A DNA stretch of 64,000 bases from Mansonella perstans (lineage: Eukaryota > Nematoda > Chromadorea > Rhabditida > Onchocercidae), in contig JBAMDO010000015.1 of NCBI GenBank assembly GCA_037074765.1, positions 248,001-312,000 of the forward strand, given 5' to 3'. Every line of letters begins with the position of its first letter. Position 1 is the first letter of the stretch. Shown here in pieces: positions 1 through 11,900 of the stretch. Both the position numbers and the translations under genes were made by a program. The notes below the pieces were generated by a model. That model was not told the DNA's origin. It ran no database searches and worked only from the letters and a program-made list of their open reading frames with translations.

Positions 1-3000
1 CTTTCAACGAAATTTCCTGACCATAAAAATCTAATACTTCTTGCGAAGAACAGAAGTATTACATCTCTACCACTCATCCCTCAAAATGCTTCTATAATAC
101 AATTAATGGAATTAAAGCTTGGATACCACACCATAATTAAAAAGACTTTCACTCAATTTCTAATCATTTACTACCAATAAATAAACATGATGTGATTAGT
201 TGTAACACATCTGGTGAGCAGTTCTGGATACTGAACAATGTTTGTGGTGCAAATGGAAATTACTGGCAAAATTTACATGAATTGATTTTTTAGCTCATTT
301 CTCAAACTGGTCTCTAATTCTTATTGCAACACCTGAATTCACTGGAAATATTAGTTCCAATTAATGCTCTTATTAATTTGTCTGAACAACTGCAAAAATT
401 AATTTGTCGTAGCACTTCGTTATGCTGAATTTAAATTTCGCTCTAAACTCTGTTGACATTGAATAGTGACGAAAGCGCAAGAATCGTGCTGATATATGTG
501 TACACAATAACTCATTGTGAGATTAACAGGTTCCCATATTCCAAAACATTTTGTTTCTATTCTGTGCAGTTTTGTGAAATGTTGTTGACAGCAAAGTCAA
601 AACTACGATGACATTCTGTCATCGTATCGCTTCCACTAACTCTAATTAGTGAGACTCTAAAAATCAGTTTAAACTCATCATTATTGGATTTCAATTGCAA
701 TAGAACGAAATTATATTTTGAAATTTTGGAATTTTCGCAAAGAAATTAAATTCGAAAGTCAGATAGTTCGATTTATCAACATTTGATTTATTCCAGTGGG
801 CGATCGTTAAAAAAAATTTTTGCTAAATTTAGCAATTTGATAAGATTTGAAATATGAAAAAGAAGTAAATAAGAGAAGAGTTTTCACCAGAAAAATTTTG
901 ACTTTTAAATCATTATTGGACATAACTCGTCCACAGAGCAGCAACATTCATATCTCTTGAAATTCAAATAATTGTTTTGACATAATGCTTGTTAAATTTT
1001 GACAATTTTTCAACCTAAATTTCAAATGAAAATGTAATAATGTCATATTTGGTGCTGTTATTGATTACAGAATTTATACGTTATGGCACCTGGTACGTAC
1101 CATTCAACATCTCCATTCATCCAAAAATGTAGATAGTTTTGTGGAGAGATATGGAGCGAACGACCTACATCACATGAGTGTCCTGCATTTGTACCTCTTC
1201 ATTCAAGAGCTGATATTTTAACAATTCCAATGAGGAGAAATTTTTAGGAAAATATTGGGTCTGAAATAGTTTATATAACTTATGCTTTAAAATTTACTTT
1301 TCCATAACATCAAAATATAAAAGTTGTTTAACTTGGAAAACACTTCTATTTTCAGATTCCTTCGCTTTGATCAGTGAAGTCGCTAGTCAATACTATAAAG
1401 TGATGTAAGAGCATCTTACAGGTTGTGATGAAAGAAATTAATAGAATTCAGTGGCTTATAGCCACATCTTTTTTTTATTATTTTTTATTACATCTCCAAT
1501 TTGTTTGAAGTTGTTTAAAGATTTTGGAAAAGATTTGACATTAATATCAGCCAGAAGGCTGTTGACGAAGCAAATAATAAAAAGCCAAATGATTCAACTT
1601 CGCAGTTTTGTTAAAAGTCAACTGATAGCATATTGTTTGCCTCACTATATGTTTTACTGTTACTGAGAAATGGTAGTTTCTATTGCGAATCTCAATTTCA
1701 TGAAACTTATTTGAAACTTGTTGCTTCCAGTGGTCCATTATCCATTTTTCCGATAGTGTGCTTAATTCATAGCTTGCTTTATAATTATGTATGAATGTTT
1801 CAATATTTGAGATTACTTCAAAAGTAGTTAATAGTTGCTCCAATTTGATGGCTTTTTAAAGAAATTAAATTATGAATGCCAATAATGAAATTAGCAAACT
1901 TGTTTATTTTGATTCTCTCGTGAAACCAACCAAATACATCATTAATTTAATGCTATGATACCGACAAAAATAACTGATTAATTAAAAAGAGAATATGAAA
2001 TTTTCAATAAAGATATAGCCCTCCGTTAAGAATAATGATGATTTAAATTTTATTCCATAATTTATCGAAGAAAAATAATTTTGTCTGGTGAAGAACAAAC
2101 AAAGTTGAATCGAACTGAAAAACGAAAAACTGTAATTAACAACGATTATTATAACAACATAATCATTATTGTTATTCTTATCATTGTTGTCATGATTTCT
2201 TAAAGTTTCACCGTATCATAACCGCAAATTATTTTTACCGCAATTCATATGCCAAAAACTTTTCAATTGTTTGTCTGTTGTCATTTTTAATCCTGTTGTG
2301 CTTGTTATTGTCATCCTATTATCGTCATGATGACACATCATTACTACGATCGAGAGAGCTATTGCTTTAATGATATCCCGACAAATTTCATTTATCGATG
2401 ACCTCTTACTTACACCTTGTAATCTATTACTTTTCTTTTATGATTTATAAAATTTAGCAAAAACAATTCTGAACAAAGAGATTAGACTTAAATCAAATGA
2501 ACACATAATTCATTTATTTTGATTACCACATGCCTAATTCTGTCATTGTTACTTCATGAAATAAATTAGGGAGAGGAGGCGAGAAAATAAGATCACAATT
2601 CGATAATCAATAATTAACTGTCATTCTGCTGTAAAACTATTATCCTGCCATTAGATCATAATTGTTATTTCATTAATTTTGCCACTGTTTTCAAAAGCTT
2701 CTGCGCCAACTGCTGATGATATTAGTTTCCTGTCACTTTTTAGTTAATTTGTAATGAATTAGTTTATGCTTCAGGAATTCCTGGAATCTAACTGCATGCT
2801 TAAGCTGATTTATGGAATGAATTTCCAAAAAATATTAAGAATTGTTAGTCAAAAAATGATAACAATTTTTACTACACAATTTAATACTGGTTCTAACTAA
2901 TGTGTATGATTGTTAAACAGATAAGTAAAAAATATTTAAAATCAAATTGTGTTATTCCATTAAAAATAACCATAAATTATTACCTTCAATTTTTTTTTAT

Positions 3001-3573
3001 CATTTCTAATCTCATATATTTTCATTTTGATTAATTTTTCCATTTGTAAATTACTTCCATCTTTTAACTCGGCTCATTTAAGATTTATTGCTGTTGGTTA
3101 TTAGAAAATGTTTCCTGTTCTAAAATAAATAAAGTTGGGTCGATATTTTACGATGTATTTATTTTCATTATGAAATTGTTTAACACAATTACATATATTT
3201 CTTATGCAGTGAAAATAGATATTTGCAACAGAAGTATTGGAAAGGAACTGGTATAAGAGGTGTGGCGTCCACAGTAGGTCATCTGTTTGTATAATTGATG
3301 GATAATGAATGCATAGAAATTAAGCGACCAACCGATGAATTTTAGCCCACTAGCAAACTCCATTTCAAAGTAGCTCATTTCTATCTGTCCAATCATCCTT
3401 CCTCATTCAACATCCAAATTTAGTTGAAATGGGCTCTCACAATAACATGGTATACGCAATAATTATGTACAGAAACTAGTTGAATGTGTGAGAGATGAAT
3501 CAAGATTCCGGACAGCTAACTATCTACTGTCTGGATTTTACAGAGTTACCTAACTAGTCAAGAATTCATCGGC

Positions 3574-3639
3574 TTCTCTGTTTATTTCATATGCTCTTTT
3601 TGCAGAGAGTTCTCTGTTTATTTCATATGTTCTTTTTGC
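3574..3639. repeat. Direct repeat, 36-bp period, two copies
   Basis: A 30-bp block starting TTCTCTGTTTATTTCATATG occurs at 3574 and again at 3610, with one mismatch near its end and a 6-bp spacer. It looks like a simple local duplication. No coding frame or splice site depends on it. Confidence 0.85.
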
Positions 3640-5599
3640 CAGAATTTTTGCATACTACGATAATATGATTCATAAATTTGTCACACGTCTTTTTTGAAGC
3701 CTACTTTCAAAACTTTCTGCGTAATTCCAGGATTCATTTTTGTGCCAAATTTCAGAATATCAGTATTTTTACAATACTCTATGACGGGATCTCATCATGT
3801 CGCATGTTGTATTTTTTGATGATTTTTCGACTGTATCATTTTATACAGAACAACGAAATTTTTAATAGTTTTGGCTGATTTTTTAACGTAGGACTTGTAA
3901 TGTAACATTTAATTCCAGTCGACATAGCAATAAAACAGGATTGTAATAAGGTTTGAAAGAGAGTAGAATTTGTTGCTGGTAAATGATTTCTGCACACAAA
4001 AAAATAGGATAGGACAAAGCAGAAGACGGTGACAATTGAAAAAATTAAAGAAATCCCTAAAATTAATTCTTTGAAAAATGAGGTCCTATCCGAAATTCGC
4101 GATGATATTCTTACAAGAAAAAAATTTACTGATTTTTCAGAAAAAGTAAACTCGCAGAGAAAAAGGAATTTCACCCTTCCAAATTTTTTTCACTTCCAAA
4201 GTTAACTGTTTTTCATTCACCAATCATTATCAAAAAGTTAGGAGAGATTGTTTCCAAATTCATACTTCAAGCAATTTAAACATCAAAGCAAAAATCCTGA
4301 AAAATTCTTGTGCACATTTTTGATTCTTCATGTCTAAAATGAGACATCTGAACTTCTTAGAAAGACTGTTCTAGGTCTCAAACAAATCTCATACTAATTT
4401 TTCGTTTCGCATTTGTTGAAATTTGTCAAATTCACTATGAACAAGAAATAAATGAACTTCTAAATTATCATTGCTAATTAAAAATTAAATTTCGTCCTCT
4501 AAAAAAAAGCTTTACATCAAATGAAGTTTTTTTTAGGATAAATTATTTAAATTTCAACACTATTGCGCTAATTTTCTTGTTCTCACAATGATTTAAAAAT
4601 TCTCAAATTTTTGCATTTTGACATGTTTAACATTAAAAATCTATCAGTGTGTTTCTTGTCATTTTCTGCTATAATTAAGTTCGAATCATTTTAATATTTG
4701 ACATCGTATTGTGCTGTACTTTAAACACCTATCAAAAAAGATCCAATATCACGATTGTTTTTTTCCCAGATTGGGCTAAGCTGATTTTGCTACTTCTAGC
4801 ATATGTCGAATTGCTTGAAATATAAGGGTTACTTTGTAGTAAAATGTTCAGAACAGCATTACTGATCGATTATTAGAAATGTTTGAATGAATCCAAAAGC
4901 TATGCTTTGCCATTTCTGTCCACTTCTACCTTTTACTTTTGCTAATGTTAACTATTCATTTTTATTGGAACTGCATCTCCCTAACTTTCTTCTCTTAATA
5001 TCCTTTTAACTGGCAATGAAAAAGTTTTGAGAATGGACCACTGTCATCATCAAACTATCTTAGCTGTGTGTTTATCTACTTGTCTCTCTATATATTTACC
5101 TGCTTTTTTGTATCAATTCTCGTTCTTTATAAAATTACGTATTTTTATGTAGTTTGTCAGTAATTAGATTAACTTTGGATGTGCTTGAATCGGTTGGTTT
5201 GATTTAGTTACTGTAAGTAATTATCTCTAAATATATTTAATTCCTAAAAGTAGAGTGATCGTTTGAATTAGTTGTAGTGGAATTCATTAAAGCGAATCTA
5301 CTAATGATAATTATGTTATCATCTGACGATCCATTTCGGGACAATTTATTTTCTTGTTAATTTAACTGTAAAGCCAAGCTGAGACAGAAAGATAACGGTC
5401 AACAATATTCGTGGGATTCATTGCTTTAGAAAAGAACGATAAAAACATCCTACTATCCTTTGAGGATAAAATTCCTCACAATTTTTTTTGATTTTAAATC
5501 ATTTGTTTTTTGTTAAAAATAGACGCAAAAATTTTCAGCCAACCTGTTCTTCTAGAAAAAAAAATTTTCTATGCATGTTTATTGCAAATGTTAAAAGAG

Positions 5600-5616
5600 A
5601 TATATATATATATATA
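5600..5616. repeat. TA microsatellite
   Basis: A short run of alternating A and T, about eight dinucleotides, lying in intergenic sequence. Confidence 0.8.
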
Positions 5617-7344
5617 AGAAATGGAAATGTTGAATTAATTCTGCCTAAATGCACAGCTCAGATTAGTTTAACTTAAATGATTACTGTGGAACGACTCTGG
5701 TTACTTGACAGTGATTATTTAAGGATTAGTTAGAGGTGGACCGTAAAATGCACGAAGTTTCTTCTTTCGTATCAAAAATAATTACAGACGCGACTTTTGG
5801 GTCAAAGACACGAATAATAAATTATGTATAAATTTTTAATATTCTTCATGTATTTAGATTAGATTCAGAACTGTTGTGCGAATAGTAAATTTTCAGTTTC
5901 CCTTCCATTTCAAGTCATTATTTGCTTTTTTTGTTAGCAAAAGCAACTTCAAATAAATCTATGTTCATTTCACCAGCAAATGTCAGAGAGTCGAAAACTG
6001 ATTGTTAAAGCTAAACATTGTTCCACTTTAATTCAATTGAAACTTTTGAAAGAAACTTTCACATATAAGGAATTGAAGTTCTCAATGCTATTGTGGGAAA
6101 TAAAATTCTTTAGCATTCAAATTGAAGCATTCATTAGGAAAAGTCCATTTCAAAAGCTATTTTACAAAGCAAAATTGCTATTAAAAATGCATCAAAACCT
6201 TTTTTATAATTTACTTCCTAAAGAATTTACTTTTAAAAATATAGTACCATTCAGAAAGAGTCGAATACCGTTACTCTCCTTGCTATTATCGCTGCTGTAA
6301 TGGGGATAACATGAGCAAAATCATGATGATAATGATAATTTGTCAGATCACTCATCAGCACTTCCACCACTTTTATGCCACCGTTATTTTCACAGTTACT
6401 GTTATTATTGCACGCTTGAAAGGTCAGTATAATTTTTGCTTTATTCTTATCCAAGCCTCTGTGAAATTCTCGCTTATCATTGAACTGATCTATAAAAAGG
6501 ATATATTTTGCATCTTTACTATGCAAGAATCAATTCTTTTTTATTTACGCTATCAGCAGTAAAAATCAATCTTTAAATTTCAAATAAAATTTTCATTTCA
6601 TTTCTTTTATTTCATTTTTATGAAAATGTACCAATTATGATCAAGTATTTTCTTCTGGAAGAATGAGGACAATATTTGGAAATTATAAAATTTTGCTTTC
6701 AGATGAGCTGAATGGCATACGGTAGAGTGATTTTCAGATTTGCCAGAAAAAAGGATAGTATTTCAGAAAATTAATGCAGTAAAAAGGCATACAAGCAGAT
6801 CGATTACATTAGTTAGAATATTTCATGTTTTGGAAATTAATGCATGAAATGCTTATATGACAGTTACATCTTTGAGTCACAGTTGTTTGCAAAAAGTTAA
6901 GTTTTCGGAGAACTAATTTTTTGTGTGGGAATTTTGGTGGTTGTATAAAATAATTAATATTTAAAAATTTTCTTGGAAAAAGTAGTGACCTATGCTTGGT
7001 GATCTCCAGGGATCCTCCTCCCATCTTTGCACATAATTTATGTTTCAGAGTTCGAATTCAAGCTGTTTTCATAAATAGTAATTATGACAATTTTTAACCT
7101 TGACAGTTTAAATTAAATGAATTCGTTCACTCAAATATCTCACGAAGTTTTTTTTTTCAATTTTTTCAACTCAGTTCCTCTCAGATGACCTAAAAACAAG
7201 GTAACCTTTTGTTCTCATTTTTTTACTAAATGTCAGAAAGATAATGAAAAAATTGAATTAAATTGTAAAACGAATAAGTACGAATATTTTTTTTTTAAAA
7301 AAAAAGAAGCTAACATTAATTTTATGTTACAAGCAGTAATATCT

Positions 7345-7517
7345 AATAATGAATAAATGAGTGAATCGAAACATTCTGTCAGCAATTCGTCATGGGTCAG
7401 GTCAATAATGAATAAATGAGTGAGCCGAAACATTCTGTCAACAATTCGTCATGGGTCAGGTCAATAATGAATAAATGAGTGAGCCGAAACATTTTATCAA
7501 CAATTCGTCATGGGTCA
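7345..7517. repeat. Tandem repeat, 59-bp unit, 2.9 copies
   Basis: Units start at 7345, 7404 and 7463 with AATAATGAATAAATGAGTGA. Each contains a shared ATTCGTCATGGGTCA block, and the copies differ by a few substitutions. The third copy ends after GGGTCA. A unit of 59 is not a multiple of three, so the frame shifts from copy to copy and coding is unlikely. It lies about 1.4 kb upstream of the next gene. Confidence 0.9.
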
Positions 7518-8950
7518 ATAACATGGGGTCACCAATAGAGAACGAAGAAAAAATCAATACAATTCATCTTGATTACAAGAATAGAATAGGAATGAAATAA
7601 ATAAATGAATGGATGGATAAATAAATATCCGAAGGATCGTTGGCATTATTGCGGATTGCAAATGGATCGATGATGGGGTGAAAGGTCTCGAAGTAGGGGT
7701 TGTACAGCTGAGCTAGGATCACAGAACAGAAACAGGTTTCTCAACCGATTGTTGTATCGACCCTCCATCCACACACTACCTCGTCTTTCGCCTCAAAACA
7801 CAAATGTTCTGTTCTGTGCAACGTATTTGTTTGGATATGTGTATGTGTGTACTTTCTCAAGATGATTAATCCTTCTTCATATCTCACATAGCTATCGGTG
7901 ATTTAGCTTTTCTTAATTGTGAGATAAGTAATTAGAAAGGTAAATTTGAAAGAAAAGAGAGGAAAAGATTTTGAATTGCTAAAGATTGGAAAACTTTTTC
8001 TTCAGAATCTTCAACATTCTTCAGTCACCTGCTACGATATATTTCTTGCCATTGGATAATGTATGTTAGCCATATGTGGTGGATTTTTCAGATACCTAAT
8101 TTCTTCACTTTCGGGAAAGAGCTACAGAGAGCAATAAGTAAATGATGATTGAAAATTGAAACGTGAAAAATCAAGAAAGGTCAGATTTCTTGGTCAGATA
8201 TTCGATGATATTTAAAGAATGACCTACGATCATATGATTCTGTTGAATGTCATACTGTATTGTTAGCTTTTCTCATCATTACATCGTCTATTTCATTGCA
8301 ATTCTATTTGCAATCTAAGTATTAAAAATATCGTAGAATATCTTACTACACCTATTCGCTTCATGTTACTGCGTATAGTACAATTTTAACAGACTTTTTT
8401 TTTTGCATTCAAAAAATAATAAAACTATTGAACTTAATTTAATTAGACTGTTTTAATTCTGTTTTCTGGATAAAATTTGTAACGTGCAACTATTTTCTTT
8501 TTGTTCACAAGAATTCTGTCGTGCAATTTGATATCCGTTTGATATCTGTGTTGAATATTAGTTACTAAATTATTATTATTTGCCACCACACATACTCATT
8601 AATTGTTAAAAAATTTATTTTGAAGATTTCTATTGGAGGAAAATTACGAAAGGAACGAGTTATTTGTTCAAAAAAGTGTCACCGTAGTCTTGTAAAGCTT
8701 TTCGCCACAGTACTTGCAAACTTTCTTATAACAATTTTACCAAAAATACTCATTTCTTTCTCTGTCTTGTCCTCTAAGATTATCTTAGTTTCAATTGCTT
8801 TGGTGAAACTTGACTTTTCGACATAACTTTTTGCTGCGATCTATTAAAGTTGTAAGAAAAATGTTGTATTTTCTGGATCTTGCATTAATCGAATTAATTA
8901 TGCGCTTATTTGAATGACCAGCAATAAGTACAAAAATTTCGTTTTATTGT

Positions 8951-8958
8951 ATTTGCAG
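8951..8958 (+). promoter_or_regulatory. Putative spliced-leader trans-splice acceptor
   Basis: The sequence ATTTGCAG ends five bases before the predicted start codon at 8964, and I see no upstream exon that fits. In nematodes an unpaired 3' splice site this close to the ATG usually marks spliced-leader addition. This is inferred from position and consensus only. Confidence 0.5.
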
Positions 8959-8963
8959 AAAAA

Positions 8964-11900
8964 ATGAAAATATTTGCTGTTGGTATAGACGAAAAACTAC
9001 CGATGAAAGACAGTCCTATTTCTCCCGATACAGTTACTCTGGCACCAACACCTATTATTACAGTCGAGAAAAAGCGAACTTCATATAAAGTAAACGGTTC
9101 TACAAAAATTTATAGAAATCTTCAGTTGCATTAATATGTAAGGTATTTATGATTACCGGGATGTTCACAATCAGATAGTATTACAAAAAATATTAAACTG
9201 GAAGTGACAATCGAGAATAAGTGCCAGAAATATTTGTTTGGTACTATATTTAATCATTTTCGCATATTCTCTTAACTATTTTCATCCTCCTTGATACTAT
9301 CTGTGTACATTCCAGAAATGTAAGGTCCATATGCCAGGTATGCAACATATTATTTTACCTTGTTTTGCTAATATTTTACTAGGATCATATGCAAATCAGT
9401 TCACCGGGATCATAAGGTATTGTGCGTGGTATTTTACTGTTTATCACAAGGCAAAATACCAGTATTTCACTAGGATCATATAATTATGGGCTATCCAGTA
9501 GACGAAAGTTCTGGTGTGGCAGTAATCCTGATGCTTTTAGAGTCCTAAAATAGTTTTAAAACTCTGTCTATTTACGCATTTTAGAGATAATTTAGACTAA
9601 CATAAATTTTTTTAAAGAATCCTTTTTGTTTCACAATTGTTCTCTCATAAAATCTACGAAAATATCCTTGTATTGATTAATTCCCGATGTAATAGCTTCA
9701 ATGAAGTTTAATTGAGACACTCAATTAGACTTTAATTTTTTTTCAGAATTATGTTCGACTTTAATTTTCAGAATTCTGTGATGTGTGTGGGAGCATTATT
9801 CTTTATGCTTTTGTCTGCGACTATTGTCAGCAAATTGCTACACTATAGACCAAGCGATTCGGGACTACCGTGGTAATTTCTGTTATATATGCGTTTGTTT
9901 GAAATGCAAGTTGGGCAAAGTAGCGAGGAAATATTAGAAGCAATTATAATTGCTAGAAATGAAAGAAACTTTTAGATATATAACTTTCTTTTTTTGACAT
10001 TAATAAACTGACGAGATATTTGCCATTCAAAAGCCGTTTACCATCATTTCGGTATTTTAAGAATGCATAATACCTATCAATAATCAAATTTTTTGGAATT
10101 AACTATATATGGTAATTTGAGTAATTAGTAATTTAATTGAAACGAAAACCTTCACTTTAGTGTTTACTTGAATCACTTTTATATTTGAATTCCAAGGTTT
10201 TTTTTTCTAAAATCTTAAAGAAATTGGAAAGATCGAAAAAATTTTCACTTTTGAAAGCCTTTAAATTTAGGTTTGAAATGAAGCATCGAATGGGATGCAG
10301 CTACTGTATGAATGCTGGTATAGTGCAATCATTCAATCCACAACGGTAATGGTTTCATGAAATATGATAAGAGAATGCCATCCAATCACAGAAAGATCTA
10401 GATCAGATTTGGAGAATAGATTCTTTAATTAATTTTCTTTGAATCCATTCAGATTACTTAGTCGAGAAATATTCTACCTGAAATATTTTAAAAAAGTGAG
10501 GCGAGGAGGCCTGAGGAAAGTGCAATGCAGGTAGCATAGTGTCAATTTTATAGATCTTTAACAGTTTCTGAAAATTCAAGCAATGCATCAGCGGCATTAG
10601 CAGTGCAGGCAGAACAACCTCAAACAAGTGGACCGGCAGCATACGACACATCATCACAACGCTTAGAGTGGGGATCATCAGTTGGCTTATCACAAACTGT
10701 AGTAAGTTTCTAGCAAATTAATCTGTTATTTCCTCTCAATTCATAATGACAAATAAAAATACGTGAAATATTTCATGATTCCTGATTGATTTATTTATCG
10801 TACTAACGTCTTGCGTATTTTTGCGCTAGAATGCACATATATGGAAACAGAATCTTGAAACAAGCGTACAATGTCGATCGTCAGAATATGCTCTTAAATT
10901 CATTTCGACATTGTCTGTGATTATTAACATCTGTTATTCGATTTCGACAAGTTTAGCACGGCAGTTATTCGAAATGACTATCAAATATCGCTGAGAGATG
11001 GAAAAGGATAATTTAGAAGTTCAGTAGCTACAGCATTTTTCTACTCCAGGACTCTCGTATTGATTTCTTGCGCAAAATTATTCCAAAAATCAAGGACCAA
11101 GCGGAGAAATCTGGCATTGAAGGCGTAATGCAGCTGAAGTTGTTACAAGTAGATTCCTATGAACCGAAACAGGTCAATGTACGCTAATTTCAATGAAATT
11201 CTTATCTAATTAATTTTTAACATATCATTCTAATACACTCACTCTACTTACCAGACATATAATCTATTTAACAATCATATTAGTTTTGAGATATTGTAAT
11301 CAAAATTCCACAAAATTACATGAATTTAATTTTATTCACTCAGCGATAGCACTGTGCATGCTTAGATTAAACCATTATAGCCGCTTGATGGATCAGATGA
11401 AAGGCAATTCCAACCAAGAATTAACGAGCCGAAACCGGCTGATTTCCTAGCACCTTCTCGTTCAGTTCTGTTACCTGACCTTCCGCACTGGAATGCAGCT
11501 GACAATGATGAAAAGTATGGGCGAAATTTTTCAAATTCAGAACAGTAAAAAGATCAAATAACTAAATACTATCTCAATACTTTAGTAAAGTTAATGTCTG
11601 AAATCGTTCCATTGCAATATGCTTAGTCAAGATATCAAAAAAGTTTTCGCAGCTATTAAATCAGAGTCTGCGCTCGAATTTTATATTTTTTAGCCAGATG
11701 CCGGCAAATCAGTTCTTTGGATCACAGCAAGATGATAAGATTAAGAGTGGATCAATGCTAATACTGGGACCGTTTTTGCAACCACAGCAGTTACAGCTGT
11801 TAACTTCTGCCTCGGATGACAACAATAATATAGCATGGGGCACTTCAGCGCAACTTCGTCTGTTGGACTTGGGTCAGCAAATTAGCAAACAGCAGCAGTG

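Larger units (their letters stand above)
1..8950. other. Intergenic, no gene recognised
   Basis: AT-rich sequence with many stops in all frames. The open frames longer than 60 codons are low-complexity, lack family motifs and are not flanked by splice sites that join into longer frames. It holds a 36-bp direct repeat near 3.6 kb, a TA microsatellite near 5.6 kb and a 59-bp tandem repeat near 7.4 kb. A somewhat GC-richer stretch at about 7.63-7.82 kb carries only a roughly 30-codon open frame. Part of this region probably holds the promoter of the plus-strand gene that starts near 8.96 kb. Short or poorly conserved exons could be missed. Confidence 0.6.

Noticed and set aside
7629..7717. Open stretch that reads like a protein (IADCKWIDDGVKGLE)
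   Set aside because: Only about 30 codons between stops, without splice sites or neighbours that extend it.
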